Assembly: GCA_026210745.1 (NCBI GenBank)
Contig: CP110630.1
Coordinates: 2,914,001 to 2,978,000 of the forward strand
Reading direction: 5' to 3'
From: Exobasidium rhododendri
Lineage: Eukaryota > Basidiomycota > Exobasidiomycetes > Exobasidiales > Exobasidiaceae
Length of the DNA stretch: 64,000 bases
Shown here one piece after another: positions 1 to 11,553 of this stretch; the first letter of the stretch is position 1; each line of letters begins with the position of its first letter. A model generated the notes under the pieces. The model had not been told where the DNA came from. It made no database searches and saw nothing but the letters and a program-made list of their open reading frames with translations. The position numbers and the translations under genes are program-made.

Positions 1-954
1 CCGAAGGGTACAACTGTGCAAGAGGACGGTGCGAGGTCGTCAGTCAGCCAAAATAAGAGACTTTCCTTCTCTACTTCCTTCTGATTCTCCCCCTATCATG
101 CCTTTTGGAGACGGCTAGATGTGTGACTCACAGACAGGAAAGGAGTCGGCAGTGAGGTAAAGCATCTTGTCGGCACCTGGAATTTGCGTTCTGGTCTCTC
201 AGGGCGATGCAATGGAAGCCGGCTGGCGACGCAGCGTCGTCGAGAAGATAGTCCTTCCAGAAAATGAAGGACAAGCCTATTGACAGCTCTCGATGATCGT
301 GTCAGTAGTGTGGGTGTCGGGTGGTGCGAACAGGCGAAAGGGAAAAGACTTCCAAAAACAGTAAAAGCACTTCTCGGCGTTGACGGCTGAAAAGAAGGCT
401 CAATGTTGAATCGACGTGAACAGATCTTCGAAGAAGGAGGCGTGCAGAGCTGAAGAGGCGTAACGGAGCTGTCCCATTAAAGTGACGCTGCCGCCAACGG
501 AGGTCCGCTCTGTATGTGTGTCCTGAGCGAGGGAGAGAGTGAGAGAGTATACTATAAAGTGCACGCCTTGTGAGTCTTACGAGAAAGTGTGCAAATATAT
601 ACATAATTATTGGATTCCTCGAAAAAGATGACATTGGCTAGCGTGGATAAAAACAATTAGTGTATACATATCTGTCCAATCTCCACAAGTTACCGGCATA
701 AGGGGTGCACAGTGATGATTGCCGCGTGTGCAGGCCAGTCAGACTCAACACGGTGATGTATCATGTGATGTGTTGCCCATGGAAGCACCAGCACGTCTAG
801 TCAGTATGGCAAGCATGGCCAATATTTAAAAAAAGGTAGGCGTACAAATAGCAAGGTGTACAAAGAGGAACGAGACGTGAAGGAGAAGCGATAAGAAGAA
901 CAGAGAGTGCAGTGTCGTATATCGGCCAGTACAGAAGTGTATAGCGTTACCCTC
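1..954. other. left-edge region without an assignable gene
   Basis: It lies downstream of the transcription-factor stop at 955-957. An open frame of about 110 codons on the minus strand (302-634) has no recognisable domain, is basic and low in complexity, and shows no matching splice partners. I see no RNA gene or repeat. It probably holds the 3' UTR of the neighbour and part of whatever lies to the left. Confidence 0.4.
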
Positions 955-3900
955 CTACTGGTCAAAGGCTCGCATCCAGTCTACGAAGAGAAGGAAAGAG
1001 GAGAGCAGAAAGAACGAAAAGTAGAGATGATAGGTCAGACATCACTTCGAAGAAGATAAGGTGAGGGAGACCAAGGCAGTACTCACCAGCATCACTCCAA
1101 AGGGACTGCATATTCACCAAGGCATCCAGAGGGTCGACTGAACCGATGCCGTTCATGGCTTGTGGATCAGTGACACCCATGACATCTTCGCCACTGCTGT
1201 TCAGACCTTCCAAGCTGCTGTTGCCGCCATTACTAAACATGCTGCTACTGCCTGGTGTATTGTTGAACATTTCGAATGAGTTGTTTGGCATTCTCCCACT
1301 CAAGAAGGTGTCTAGAGTTCGATTGGTAGGGTCAAAGATTGTCGAATCGATCTCGTTGTTGTAGTTGACATTGGAGGGTGCTGATGGGTTGCCACTCAGG
1401 AAGGGCACTTGTCGATCCTGTGTGGTATTCTGTTGCTGGAGATATGATTGCTGGAGAGGCCACTGCTCTCGATTCATTGAATATAGATCCTGTGTACCGT
1501 CATTCATCCTTGTTCCCGAATCGTTCTGTCTTGCAGGGATCTGCGTCGAATTCTGGTTCAAAGACGGCATAGACAGGTAGGGATATTGAGAATGGGCAGT
1601 ATGGTCGAGATTAACCGAATCTGGTGAGTCAGAGCTACTGAATGCAGATTGTAGTTCCACGGTAGAGAGGGGAAGTTGAGAAGAAACCCAGCTTGACGGT
1701 AGATTGCGGATGTTTCTCTGTGTGCCTTCCATTCTTGTTTGCTCCTGTTCCGATGTAGAGGCGAATATCGACGTGTCATCATGCTGGTTGTGCTGCTGCT
1801 GTGGAAGGGTAAAAGGGGCTGTCCTGTCGTCAAAATGTCTCTTGTTGGAATGCTGAAGCAAAGCTGATGATTCTAGAACGGGCAATGCACTTCGATTGAT
1901 GATCACTCGCATGACAGCTGCCATGTTCTTAGCCACATCGAATCTCTTCTGCATAGACTCGAAGATGTCCAGCACCTTGCGGACGTCCCCCATGAGTGAT
2001 TGAGAGACTCGAAGGTTGGAGGAGTAGGCACTCCAGCAGATGAACAACAGCATGCATCCAAAACTAAACGAACGGAAACATAGATCCGGATTCGTCTTGA
2101 TCAGCAGTCCGCGCGCTCGAAGGTTGTGCATGATGTGTATGGCGGAACGAGCAGCGTTTGAGACAATGGCAAGTGATTTGAATGTCAGGTCAGATTTGTT
2201 CCATTTCTCGCTCTGAATGAAAGGTCGATGGATGAGTGTTTGTATAAAGTAGTATTGCACGAACAACCTTGAGCTTTGCAACAGGATGTCCGTGTCTTGC
2301 TCTTCTGGATTGTACCGCAGATGTGACGGTACTCCGGCCAACCAATTGTTGAGCGACTTATCAATGTCCGCCACCACAAGCGCATCCCACTTCCTCCCGA
2401 CAAATCCTCTGCTGATTTTTGATTTGGAGATGGCATAGATTGTCCTGAGCGTCCTGCCGATGACCTGACTCAAGCGAGTCGTCTGTAGGAATCCTTCTAG
2501 GTAGCAAATTTTGCCGGCAGGCTGAACGGGTTTCGTGTGATTCTCGCTAGCTTGATAGATGTATTCGTCGTCTATCAAAAGGATCTCGTCTAGATCAAAA
2601 TCTTCATCTTGGATGGCCATCGGTCTGCCCAAGTCGGCGCTCAGTTGTCGGTCAAGGACGTAGGTGGCCCACCAAAGACGCTTGTAGGTTTCTTCCGTCA
2701 AGAGAGACCAGCCCAGTCTCTCGGCAGTGAATTTGCGGTGAGCTCCACAGTCTTCTAGCATTCGCACCACTGTACTCAAAGACACCCAAGCATGGACGAG
2801 GGTGGATTTTGGAGCAGCCGATGAATCTGATGAGTGCGTATGCGTCAGTCAGAACCCCACCTCTTCCTTTTCAAGAAAAACAGTGCGCCGTTTCAAGTCT
2901 GTCGAACGGACGCTCAACTACTCACATGTGATAGACATCAGAGTCGACTGAATGTACATGACCGCTGTCCCATGCTGATGGAAATCTTCCGCCAGTAGGG
3001 TCATCTGTATCTTGTGCCAATGTGTGCCCATCGCGATCCCGTCGGATCCTGTTAGTCGATCATCTTCCACGTATCGACTAGCTATGCAAAATACTCCCAA
3101 CGCAATCAAGAGACTCCGACCATCCTTCCACTCCCACGTCGGTTTACTCAGCAGCTTGCGACTGACGGTCTCGTTGAGAATGGGTATGTCTCGATTGTGT
3201 CGCGCAAAGTAGGCGTCAACGAGCGTCTGTCGCAGATCATTAGCGGGCCAAGCAAAGTCGAAAGAACTGTAGTCCTTTCCGTCCTCCGTGGGGCTACTGC
3301 AGATCATCTCAGCTATAACTCCGGACGTTTCAGCGGCAATGAGAGGAGTAGTGGCCTTGTTATTAAGCGACATTTTCTCCAGCAAAGGGAGAATGTGAAA
3401 CTCGGACGCTCTGCCAAGGAATTGTCTTGGCGCGTCGAGAAATTCATCATCCTTTCCACCGCTGTCGAAATGCGAGGCATTCAGTGCAGACGTTGCCTTG
3501 GTGTCCGCTCGAGAAGAATCTGCGTACCCTTGACCTGTCGTTTGAGTTGCAGACGACTTTGGCAATTCCAAGTTGAAATTGTCTAACGAAACCTGCAAGT
3601 AAGCCGCATCTTCATCATCCTCCAGCTCGTAATTGTCTACATCTTCGCCGATAGCCTGGTCACTAGGTTGTCTGCTTCTTTGTATGTGACCATCTTGAAG
3701 GCCAACTAAGGTGGGATTCAGTGGTGGACTGTCTGCCTCACCGTCCTTCTTATCGCTTGTGAGAACAGGCATAGGTCCAATGATGCTGTCTAAATCGAGG
3801 TAGGGTGCCAATTGACGTATCATTTCCTCCGCCTTCTCCATGCGAGCTTCCAATGCTATGACATAGCTTCGAAGTAGAGAGAGATAAGTCAGAGGTGCAC

Positions 3901-4333
3901 GGTGACGGCCTCCTTTGGCTCTTCTCAACTCACCTCCTTGGTGGGGCTCTTCTCTTCACCGCATCGGCAAAGGTGCAGTCGTGTCCATATGTCGCGCTGG
4001 AAATTGTGGGTTGCGTAAGTTTCGCTGTGAGTTTCGTTGCTTGCTCTCCTCACTCACCAGTTGCTACATGCTCCCTTTTCAGGTTGCAGACCATCACATC
4101 GAATCTTCTTCTTTCGACAAACCTGTAGATCTCTCATCACTGTCAGCGTTCCTTCGACTTAAGCCCGGCATAGATCGATGCATTTCACTCTTCTCTAGAA
4201 AGAAAGTGGCAGATACGAGGGACCTTCCTATCGCACTCACATCGCACGCTCGTGTGACTCTTTTCCTCTTCCTCTCAGCATCTCCGTCTTCATCATGGGT
4301 CATGTCATCGTCCGGTCGATCTTCCCCTTTCAT
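955..4333 (-). CDS. Zn2Cys6 fungal transcription factor with Fungal_trans domain
   Basis: Nuclear DNA-binding regulator of the Gal4-type zinc-cluster class. Model: 4241-4333, 4058-4122, 3934-3996, 2926-3866, 1087-2826, 955-980; 975 residues. The zinc cluster only appears after splicing three exons: Cys30-x2-Cys33-x6-Cys40-x9-Cys50-x2-Cys53-x6-Cys60, preceded by a basic KRKRVTRAC stretch. A short coiled coil (about residues 74-95, SYVIALEARMEKAEEM) follows, as usual for dimerisation. The middle homology region runs from about residue 290 and includes the typical RLWWATYVLDRQLS segment near 445. The C-terminal 300 residues are Q/N/S-rich and probably activating. The last exon is only 26 nt and ends DWMRAFDQ; its acceptor is CTTCGTAG at 981-988. 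The family resembles xylanase/CAZyme-regulator-like factors, but the target genes cannot be read from sequence. No metabolic cluster adjoins it. Confidence 0.9.
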
Positions 4334-5411
4334 TGTATGTCGAGATCAAATGCAATGTGAGAGAGCAGTAGGACGTTTGTGCGGCGTGTGGTCGATATCT
4401 TTGACCTGCTGAATTGCAACGTTGCAAAAGACCCAAGAGGGGGAAGGGAGAGCGAATATGTAGTTTGTCGTGCTGAGTGCGATCTTGCAAGATGTTGGCA
4501 AGGTCGATAGGAGAGATGGTCGCACTACGAAAGCAGTTCGCATGAAATTTCACATCTACAGTACTGTTGGCTGCAGCAGATCTGCGATTTAATATACTCA
4601 TTATATTTGAATTGCAGATAAAGTACAGTAGTCCATTTGTGTATACATATGAATCTGATCGAGCTTCCAATATCTTTTTCCGGTACGCGTTATAGATATG
4701 AAAGAGGCGAAAAAGACAGGCGCGCCGCACGTCTTCCCACTGGGTTAGTAGCAAGCAGCGACAGAACCCAAAGCGTCTGCTTAACAAATGCGATTTCGTC
4801 GTTGAAAAAGCACGGTAGGGACGGGCAAAAAATATCTGTCCGTGCATTTATCTATGAATTGTGGCGAAATTTCTTTGTCGAAAGGCAAACGCTCTGCGGG
4901 CAAGAAGTCACTCTCTATCTTGCTAAGTTTGCGAGAAAGATCAGGGACGAAGTGACGAGGAACTAAGGGGACAATGGATCAAGCCTTCAAATCCCTTAAC
5001 GCGCGAAGACAAGAAGAAAATGGGTAGAGGAGCTGCATGCCCTTCTATAGAAAGCGGAGAATTTAGTTTTAGTCGAGATTAAAGGAGAGAGAAATCTTAG
5101 GTGTGCTTACTTGTATATTTTGTATTTCATTAAGGCTGTTCATGCAGTGCAGTATGTTTACATCGTGGTCCCGGCGTTGAAGCGATCTCGATTTTGATTC
5201 TGCGATCTCAGTCCGATACTAATGCTCGTCTTAACTGCTTGTTTGCTGATGAGCAGCATTCGCATAATGAAAAACGCCACATTTGACGCTCGACCTATTC
5301 TTTTCAGTGGAAAGTGCACAGTGACTAGGTGTGCAAGGGCCGAGTGTGAAGCGGGAAGAGATAAGGAAACATCCTTGAAAGAGGGCGCACAAGTTCCTCG
5401 AGTGAGAATAT
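4334..5411. other. upstream region of the zinc-cluster gene
   Basis: About 1.1 kb between the transcription-factor start and the stop of the Mmc1-like gene. It should hold the promoter and 5' leader of the regulator and the 3' end of the neighbour. Short open frames on both strands (for example 4637-4966 plus) have no domain or splice support. Confidence 0.4.
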
Positions 5412-7960
5412 CTATGGCTTGGGCAGACTTGGCTTCACGTTTGTCACCATCTTGATCTGAGATGTGATCGCCTCAATGGAGACGTACAATTGCTCCAGCT
5501 CAGACACTCTCTTTGTAGCTAGCGTTTCCAACCCTGCAGCTCCCTTCAAGCTCTGTGCTCCAACGACGTCTTCGAAAACATGATCTAGATTGGACTTGAG
5601 TAGGAGAAAGGTGAAGTATAAGTAAGTGTGTTTTGAACACTCGGAAGTGTCTCAGTACGTTCCTGAGTCTTCGAGATCTGACTCACCCTCAGATCATAAT
5701 CGAGTCCATCGGCGATTCTCTCCCAGTCCCTCCAGAATCGTTTCTTGGCGCGGGTCCATCGACTCTGCAGTAACCAGACCGAGAACAAGCTTGCAAAGGC
5801 AAATGTTGCTGCAGCAGTGGATGCTTGCATGGCAAGAGGTGACAGGAAAATTGGAAGGCTAGCACCGAGGGGACCACCTCCTATCGCGCCTACGATGGTT
5901 GCAAGACCTGTAGTGCCAATGATGCCAAGAGTGAACAGGACGCTTCTCTGTGCTCGCAGACACAGCACATCGACGGGTCCACCAAAGGCGAGTAGCTGAC
6001 GTCGACGCTTCTCGATAGGTAGCGTGAGCAGATCACGACGAAGGACCTTTTCCACCTTTTCAACCGAATGCTTTCGAAGTTCGTTCAGGAGGATAGGTGA
6101 AAAGAATGCGCTTCGGAAAGTGCCGTGATCCCGTTCCAAAGAGTCCAAAGGTCGGTAGGATCTCGGCGAAGAAGGGTCAAGGACTTCAAACACAGAAGTT
6201 GTTCGCTTCTGAAGCTTCTCTGCGACATTCAACAACTTGCCCGTTTCAAACGTCAACTGTCGTTCGGTGTTCCTTGCAAAACTGCGATCAATGGCAGCCT
6301 CCGTCTCTGCTCGAACATCGTCCACCTTCCATAATATCCTCCACCAAGGTAAGCGATCAGCGAATGCCGTTTCTACAAACCTGTTTGAGTCTCTCGTGAC
6401 CGCTTCTCTTGATTTGCTTCGATCTCCCGCGCGCACATGCACTTTCGAGTCACCATCTTGCTCCGCCAAGGAGAACACTTCGTAGAACGTCTTGAGCTTT
6501 ACCGCTTCCACTTCTTCCTTTAGCACTCGTGCTGCTCCCTGCGCTTGACGGACCTCATCAATTTCTGCTGAGATTCCATACAGCGCTTGGTCGAGTGACT
6601 GTCTTATCAGATAGCTGACTGTTTGCAATGCGAGGGCATTACCATTTCCAGTGTGACTTCCCGTGTTGCTTTCAAAAATTCGACTGACAGGCATCTGCTC
6701 CATCGAAGATTTGACGATGCTCATGCCGGAAGCAGTATAGAGAGATGTGAAATCAGACCAGGCAGCCGCTGACTCGCCGTAGACTGCACCTTCTTCATTC
6801 TTGATAGGATGTGAAAGTGCTTTTCGAAGTGCATCACTGGCTTGAGAAGCTTTCTCGAAAGAAGTGTGCACCAGGACGCTGGCATTGGAGCGATCCGCTG
6901 GCGTCGAAGATCTTCTCGTCTGCTTTTCCAGAGACGTAAATGCCTCTGTCCCGATGGCTATTTTAAGCCCGGAGAGATAATCTGCATTGTCAAATACATG
7001 TGAGGTGAGATGATTGACGATGACTCGAGTAGCCGGCTTGTGAGCAAAGTACCGCAGCAGCTTCAAGGTAGGACAGAGCTTCAGATCATGAGGATAGCGT
7101 TTGTGCGCCAAGAGAGTCAGGTCGTCCGTAGTGAAGAGTACCATGTCGCAGTTGTACAGCTCGTCCAGTGTGGCAGAACTCATCGTCGGATTGGTTATCT
7201 CCACCACCTCGAGATTGCCTTCCCGCAACCACGAATTGGGTATGGTGAAGTCAGCGTCCTTCGTATTTAATCCCAATTGTGGGCCGTACCTGTGCATCGT
7301 GAATAGCATTTAAGCACTATCTGTCATGAAAAGATGTATAGTACACCTGCGATGACTTACCGAATAGTCAACGGCCTATGCTGGAGCTCGTCTCTGTTCT
7401 TGTATCTTAATTTCAGAGTCTGCATTTTGGTTTGGTTGCTGTAAGAGTCAGCATCATCTGCTGAAACACTTGGCTGCACAGATGCGTCGCTTAGTGGCTC
7501 ATCCAGCAGGCTTGTGATGAGGTCCTCTGTCCCTGAAATTATCGAGCCGACGACTACAGGAAGGAAAGTAGGAAAAAATCAGCTCATAGTACTGGACTTT
7601 AGGGTGTACTAAGTTTCTTTCCTGACCTGCTATCCGAGTTGGCCTAGGACCCCTTAATTCCAGCATCTCTCCCGCCTTTCGCAATCGATTGGACCACACA
7701 ATAGACCGGAGGGGAGTGTCTTCTTTGAATATGCGCGAGCAGGACAGTAGAATGCGGTTGTAGTCGGTTGCAGTTGCTTGCGAGGTCGAAGTGTACGATG
7801 GGAGAGGTGAAGAAGAAGTACTGGGTATACTGGAGTCTGTCAAAGACGAGCTGATTTGGACATGGCTCGCCGTTTGTACCATGCGTATCCACCCAGGAGG
7901 ACGACGACAAGAAGTTGCTCCACACAATGCCAGCCGCCCGAGGCTGCTTCGTGGGAGCAT
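5412..7960 (-). CDS. Mmc1-like fungal mitochondrial membrane protein
   Basis: Model: 7627-7960, 7361-7553, 5687-7289, 5412-5594; 770 residues. The ATG at 7960 starts MLPRSSLGRLALCGATSCRR, an arginine-rich presequence without acidic residues, so mitochondrial import is likely. Across intron 1 the protein reads TRIAVVGSIISG, then LITSLLDEPLS, which resembles the nucleotide-binding-like N-terminus I associate with the fungal Mmc1 family. Two hydrophobic segments lie near residues 630-700 (VLFTLGIIGTTGLATIVGAI and the following stretch to FSVWLL). They are followed by a basic RAKKRFWRDWERIADGLDYD motif, and the protein ends in an amphipathic helix. As I recall the family, it affects inner-membrane and crista organisation. 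The family assignment rests on remembered motifs; membrane topology and mitochondrial targeting are more secure. Intron 1 has a weaker donor (GTCAGG). Confidence 0.6.
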
Positions 7961-8321
7961 CGTTAACGTCTTCTTCTCGTTGTTCTTCAAAGCAGAAAGT
8001 ATAAGTCGAATATGGTATGTATTGCTGAAGTCGGTCGACGTGGGGGGGGGGACGGTGAAGATCGACTAGCTCTCTTTTGGCTAGGAAGCCCGTGCTGCAC
8101 AACCCATCGAGCCGCCCATCAAAATGCAATCCCCATCTTGTGCCTTTCTGTTTTGACGCGTTTTGGGCGCGACAAAGGTCGAAGACATAGAGTGGTTGCG
8201 ACCTCGAAGCGCTCGCGTCAATCCTTCGCCTTATTCATACGATCGATTACCCCTTTCTTTGGCAGTGACGAGCGAGACACAGTGGTGGAAAAGCGAGGGA
8301 ATCATCGCCACACCGTTCTCT
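7961..8321. promoter_or_regulatory. divergent intergenic region (Mmc1-like / SUN)
   Basis: 361 bp between two divergent starts. It contains a run of ten G at 8042-8051. The plus-strand SUN frame stays open upstream of the chosen ATG as far as 8163 but has no ATG there, so this is treated as leader. Confidence 0.45.
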
Positions 8322-11300
8322 ATGTTTCCTTCCGCATCGACCTCCAAGGTCGCGGCAGGCTCAAAGCGAAGCAGACAGCAATCCATGCAAAGCCAGATGT
8401 CTGAAATGGGAGCCGAAGAAGAAGATCAGAGCATCAATCATAGCGGGACAGGGTCACGTAGGGTAGTGAACAGGAGCAATCCACAGATGAGTTACGCATA
8501 CGGAGCTCCCTCCGATGAGACAAAAATACTGAAGAAGGCGAGGACCAGTGGCAAGGACATCAGCAGCGAATTGGAGTTTCCTCCTTCTCCACCACCGACT
8601 TTTGTCAAGGAAGAGGTCTTGGACGCTGTCAGCCGGTACGCGGCCAGAAGAAAGAACCTAAACGAGCAGCAGTCGCCAAAGAAGAAGGCGACTTCAAAGA
8701 TTGAGAGTGTCGACTCACCTCGAAGATCTACCAGGCTGAGCGCTTCTGGAAGCCAGGACGGAGTCCTACCGCAGGACAGAAGGAGAGCAATTGCTGCCAT
8801 CGAGGTAGATCAAGCGGTCGAAGAAGAAGAAGAAGAGGAAGAGCGAGCGAGCTCATCAGCTTCACAGCAGCTAAGGAATCGACTCTTAAGTCCAGGACAA
8901 AGTCGCAGTGTCAACACACACGTCAGCAGCTTCTACCTGGATGCCCATCGAAGTACGAGTGATGATGATGGGGCATCGAGAGGAGGAATGAATGGATTCC
9001 CTACATCTCTTTTACGTGGTGCACAAAGACCGCCTCATGAGCATGTATCTGCTGACATGAGCGGGTTTGGGATGCAGAGTGTCCAATCTAGCGAGCTCGG
9101 CGATTCACGCTCACACGATTACTTGGAGGAGGAGAGACTCGCTCAAATGCTAGATCAAAGTAGTCATCAGGCTTCTATTTCTGCATGGAGTCCCAAAGCA
9201 TGGTTCAAGAGCAAGCCATCTCAGGGTATCAGCAATGAGAGGAAAAGCGATGCAGAGGGGGAGAAAAGTGCGAAAAGCAAAGGGAGAGATGCTGGAGATT
9301 TGACTGGCAATCAGCTCTTACACTCTAAAGTTGAAGAACACGCAGAGAGCGATTCAGGTACCAGTATGGAAGGAAAGAAGCATGGTCATCACAAGAAGAA
9401 GTCTGGTGTCACAAGTGGAGAGAGGGAAGGCAGGAATAGTAAGAAGGCAAATGATCGACGTGATAGTAAAAGGAGCTCGAGAGATGGAATGGGCGAAGGA
9501 GAAGCGAATGGCGAGGTGGGCGAGGAGGGAGAAACGAAGAGCAGACGAGGTGCATCCCCCTTTGCAAGAAATCTTAAGAAGCTTCCAGGAGCGATAGGCA
9601 CAAGTCTCGGGCCCTCAATTCCCTTTTGGGCCCTCCTTCTGAGTGGTTTACTGCTTCTAGGATCGCTCGGTCTTCACTTGCAAACGAGAAAGAGTGGTAC
9701 CGGACCATTCTCGTCTTCAAGGAACGGCTTTCTCTCTTCGATTTCTACACTTGACTCTGTACCTCAAGCTTCAGAGCGCATCGTGAGACTTGAATCAGCA
9801 TTTGAAGCACTAAAATCAGCTACTATCGACACAGGCAAGGAAGGAGAGCGGCTCACTGCCCGCCTGGATCAACTGGAAAAGGAGTCTGACAAAGCGAATC
9901 GCCAATTCTCTTCTTCTCAAAAAGCAATGGAGCGTCAGTTGAAGGGAATCGAAGCAGAGTCCAGTAAGATCAAGACAGAGATGGATACACTGCAGACTAG
10001 ATTAAAGACGATGCACGCAGAGTCCCGATCTGAGGATTTGGCTGCGAGTAGCGCACTCAAGAAGCGTCTGGATGCTCTAGAGAATCGTATGAAGCTGAGC
10101 GACAAGCAAACAAACGAAGCAATCGAACGAGCAAGAGCAGCGGAAAAGGTGGCGACCGAGGCAAAAAGCAGCCTTGATTGGTTGGAGAGGAAGCTACCAG
10201 CAGAGGTGGCTGTCCCGGTTCAATCCAAGTCTGGGAAGCCTTTGCTAGATGCGACAACCTTGCAAGGACTCAAGAAGCTCTTCGTCAGCAAAGAGGATGC
10301 CGACTTCCAGAGCAAGAATGAGGAAGCAATGCGATCTCTATCACTTGAAGCCTTGGAGGGTCAGATCAAGACGGGTGCAATTCTGGGTCGTGACGACTTC
10401 CTCCAGTTGTTGTACTCTGAGTTGGACAAAGCCAAAAGCAGCATGGAAGCTCGATTCAACAGCAACGTCGAAGGGATGCAAAACGAGATACTAGCAAAAG
10501 TCCGAACGCAACAAGACATGTTTGAGAAGTCTGGCAGCTGGAAAAAAAAATCGTCATCTCGTCAAGAGTCAGGCTCTTCACTGGACGAGCTTTCTGTTGG
10601 AGCCACTTCGAAGGAAGCAATCGTAGCGCTCATCGAAGAAGCATTGGAGATCTATTCGGCTGATCGACTTGCTAGACGGGACTTTGCATTGTACACGGCA
10701 GGAGGCCGAGTGATACCTTCGCTGACTTCGCCGACATACAACTTGCAGAGCCGGTCATTCTTTTCCTTGGGAGGTAATCGGAAGCAAGTCGAGAAAGTCA
10801 AGCCACCAGTGATTGCGCTGCACTACGAGACCTCTCCGGGAATGTGTTGGGCATTTCAGGGGGACGACGGTCAACTCGGCATCGGTCTGGCTCGAAAGGT
10901 CATTGTGTCGGACATCACGCTGGAGCATGTCTCTCCCTCCATTTCACTCGAAGCGGGCACCTCGGCACCTCGTGATGTGACAGTCTGGGGGCTCGTAGAA
11001 CGACAAGAAGACCAGAGACGACTCGTAGCATATCGTCTGTCTCAACAGCAACAGCAGCAGCAACGTGACGAAGATCACGACCTCTACGTTGACTTTCCTA
11101 CCGCTGCCCCGCCTTCCAATCACCACTTGCTACTCTCCTCGTTCACGTACGATATCGCTTCGAATCGTGCTATACAGACCTTTCCCGCATCCAAGGAAGC
11201 AAGAACACTCCAGATACCAGTCAATATTGTGCAAGTTCGAGTGACGAGTAATCATGGAAACAAAGACTTCACTTGCTTGTACAGGATTCGAGTGCACGGC

Positions 11301-11330
11301 CAAGAATGGACTGGCGAGGGAGATGAGTGA
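8322..11330 (+). CDS. SAD1: SUN-domain nuclear envelope protein (Sad1-like)
   Basis: Inner-nuclear-membrane half of a LINC complex, linking the nucleus to the spindle pole body and cytoskeleton. Single exon, 1002 residues. The first in-frame ATG is 8322; upstream codons are open but start only with TTG at 8163. Layout: a charged, disordered nucleoplasmic N-terminus (1-430) with acidic and lysine-rich runs, one membrane segment (about 434-456, PFWALLLSGLLLLGSLGLHL), then a coiled coil rich in heptads (about 485-640). The C-terminal SUN domain (about 826-1000) contains VIALHYETSPGMCWAFQG and ends in LYRIRVHGQEW. A glutamine run (QQQQQQQ, 11044-11064) interrupts the SUN domain where a loop would be expected. 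The absence of introns is notable beside the split neighbours. S. pombe Sad1 and UNC-84 are the family references. Confidence 0.92.
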   Translation: MFPSASTSKVAAGSKRSRQQSMQSQMSEMGAEEEDQSINHSGTGSRRVVNRSNPQMSYAYGAPSDETKILKKARTSGKDISSELEFPPSPPPTFVKEEVLDAVSRYAARRKNLNEQQSPKKKATSKIESVDSPRRSTRLSASGSQDGVLPQDRRRAIAAIEVDQAVEEEEEEEERASSSASQQLRNRLLSPGQSRSVNTHVSSFYLDAHRSTSDDDGASRGGMNGFPTSLLRGAQRPPHEHVSADMSGFGMQSVQSSELGDSRSHDYLEEERLAQMLDQSSHQASISAWSPKAWFKSKPSQGISNERKSDAEGEKSAKSKGRDAGDLTGNQLLHSKVEEHAESDSGTSMEGKKHGHHKKKSGVTSGEREGRNSKKANDRRDSKRSSRDGMGEGEANGEVGEEGETKSRRGASPFARNLKKLPGAIGTSLGPSIPFWALLLSGLLLLGSLGLHLQTRKSGTGPFSSSRNGFLSSISTLDSVPQASERIVRLESAFEALKSATIDTGKEGERLTARLDQLEKESDKANRQFSSSQKAMERQLKGIEAESSKIKTEMDTLQTRLKTMHAESRSEDLAASSALKKRLDALENRMKLSDKQTNEAIERARAAEKVATEAKSSLDWLERKLPAEVAVPVQSKSGKPLLDATTLQGLKKLFVSKEDADFQSKNEEAMRSLSLEALEGQIKTGAILGRDDFLQLLYSELDKAKSSMEARFNSNVEGMQNEILAKVRTQQDMFEKSGSWKKKSSSRQESGSSLDELSVGATSKEAIVALIEEALEIYSADRLARRDFALYTAGGRVIPSLTSPTYNLQSRSFFSLGGNRKQVEKVKPPVIALHYETSPGMCWAFQGDDGQLGIGLARKVIVSDITLEHVSPSISLEAGTSAPRDVTVWGLVERQEDQRRLVAYRLSQQQQQQQRDEDHDLYVDFPTAAPPSNHHLLLSSFTYDIASNRAIQTFPASKEARTLQIPVNIVQVRVTSNHGNKDFTCLYRIRVHGQEWTGEGDE

Positions 11331-11453
11331 AAAGCGGTGTGCAAAATGGCCCTTACCTCAGAATATATACTACCCACACCCTCTTACGTTTGTACCTAAC
11401 TGCTTGCTACCTAACGCACAGCCCTGCTTGCTTAATGTATCAACACGCGCATG

Positions 11454-11466
11454 CACACACACACAC
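11454..11466. repeat. (CA)n microsatellite in a convergent 3' region
   Basis: About six CA units lie between the SUN gene stop and the ArgRS stop, in the 223-bp convergent spacer. Confidence 0.8.
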
Positions 11467-11553
11467 GCAGCGTCTCTCTCTCATCGAGCACGTCTATTTC
11501 CCTCGTCTTCTGAGCGTCAAATTTACGTGATTAGATCTTTCTAAGTCTACTAT

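Noticed and set aside
302-634. Minus-strand frame of 110 codons near the left edge
   Set aside because: No domain, no good start context and low-complexity basic composition.
8163-8321. N-terminal extension of the SUN protein
   Set aside because: The frame begins with TTG; the first ATG is 8322 and no upstream exon with an ATG was found.
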